A stretch of DNA of 14,505 bases from NCBI GenBank assembly GCA_019752975.1, contig JAIELM010000060.1:1-14505 (forward strand), written 5' to 3'. The notes beneath the pieces were generated by a model that ran no database searches, had not been told where the DNA came from, and saw only the letters and a program-made list of their open reading frames with translations. This DNA is from Undibacterium sp. (GTDB lineage Bacteria > Pseudomonadota > Gammaproteobacteria > Burkholderiales > Burkholderiaceae_D). Below, one piece after another: positions 14,101 to 14,505 of the stretch. Each line of letters begins with the position of its first letter. Within the stretch, counting starts at the first letter, position 1. The translations under genes and the position numbers were made by a program.

Positions 14101-14505
14101 ATGGAAATTAAGGTCAACTTTCTCGATAAGCTTAGGCTCGAAGCCAAGTTCGATGATTTTACAGTCGTGGCCGATCAGCCTATTCGTTATAAGGGCGATG
14201 GATCGGCGCCTGGCCCTTTCGATTATTTTTTGGCTTCATCGGCTTTATGTGCCGCATATTTTGTGAAGTTATACTGCAACACACGCAATATCCCTACTGA
14301 AAATATTCGCCTATCGCAAAATAATATTGTCGATCCGGAAAACCGTTATCAGCAAATTTTCAAAATTCAAGTCGAGCTGCCAGCCGATATGTCCGCCAAA
14401 GACCGCGAAGGCATTCTGCGCTCGATTGATCGCTGTACGGTAAAAAAAGTAGTGCAAGCCGGGCCTGAGTTTATTATTGAAGAGGTAGAGAATTTAGATG
14501 CCGAT
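14101..14505 (+). CDS. OsmC-domain protein, likely N-terminus of an OsmC/YcaO fusion (partial)
   Basis: Translation from the ATG at 14101 is open to the window edge (135 codons). It begins MEIKVNFLDKLRLEAKFDDF and continues with VVADQPIRYKGDGSAPGPFD, then YFLASSALCAAYFVKLYC and LSQNNIVDPENRY. This matches the N-terminal OsmC-like domain of proteins in which OsmC is fused to a YcaO domain (about 700 aa in total). OsmC folds often reduce peroxides through two cysteines. Here Cys residues are visible in SALCAAYFVKLYC and DRCTVKK, but peroxidase activity is not implied. YcaO domains activate amide backbones with ATP or assist ribosomal S12 methylthiolation. The YcaO part would lie beyond the window, so the fusion is inferred from family resemblance. 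A weak TTGGAA lies about 8 bases before the ATG. Confidence 0.8.
   Translation, partial: MEIKVNFLDKLRLEAKFDDFTVVADQPIRYKGDGSAPGPFDYFLASSALCAAYFVKLYCNTRNIPTENIRLSQNNIVDPENRYQQIFKIQVELPADMSAKDREGILRSIDRCTVKKVVQAGPEFIIEEVENLDAD

Overview
The window looks like chromosomal DNA of a betaproteobacterium of the order Burkholderiales, possibly Oxalobacteraceae (Undibacterium-like). This is inferred from the protein flavour (the chemoreceptor signalling domain, an MHS-family transporter, a DUF2200 protein, an OsmC/YcaO-type protein), moderate GC, and many short intergenic inverted-repeat elements. No rRNA, tRNA, CRISPR array, complete insertion sequence or phage gene was seen.

Left part (1-6900, all genes on +). 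A LysR-type regulator enters from the left edge and is interrupted by an in-frame TAG inside a short repetitive insertion. Next comes a small exported single-Cache-domain protein with its own sigma70-like promoter. It is followed by a tight two-gene unit: a cytoplasmic PAS-GAF sensor histidine kinase without a response regulator, and 12 bp later an MHS-family (metabolite:H+ symporter) transporter. A methyl-accepting chemotaxis protein follows after a 97-bp MITE-like element. Together these read as a small-molecule sensing, uptake and taxis neighbourhood; the ligands cannot be told from sequence.

Middle (7030-8503). A Crp/Fnr-family regulator lies on the minus strand behind a consensus -10 box. 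Upstream of it is about 800 bp with no clear large gene, but with a possible 60-aa ORF that has a good Shine-Dalgarno, several strong hairpins and palindromes, and a nested ~175-bp inverted repeat that can act as terminator for the efflux operon.

Right part (8504-14505). An AcrAB/MexAB-like efflux system is on the minus strand: the periplasmic adaptor lipoprotein gene is upstream and the HAE1-type RND pump downstream. The two are separated by 233 bp that hold a repeat element and a 13-bp tandem repeat. No outer-membrane channel gene is adjacent and no local TetR-type repressor is visible, although a 30-bp palindrome overlaps the likely promoter. Further upstream is an array of nine 11-bp units, then a DUF2200 gene (minus). 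At the right edge begins an OsmC-domain protein (+), probably the N-terminus of an OsmC/YcaO fusion.

The most unusual signals are non-coding: the helically phased 11-bp array upstream of the efflux operon, the hairpin-rich segment at 7860-8160, and an assortment of short repeats that share sequence words with each other. I did not find a clear new multi-gene defence or biosynthetic system.
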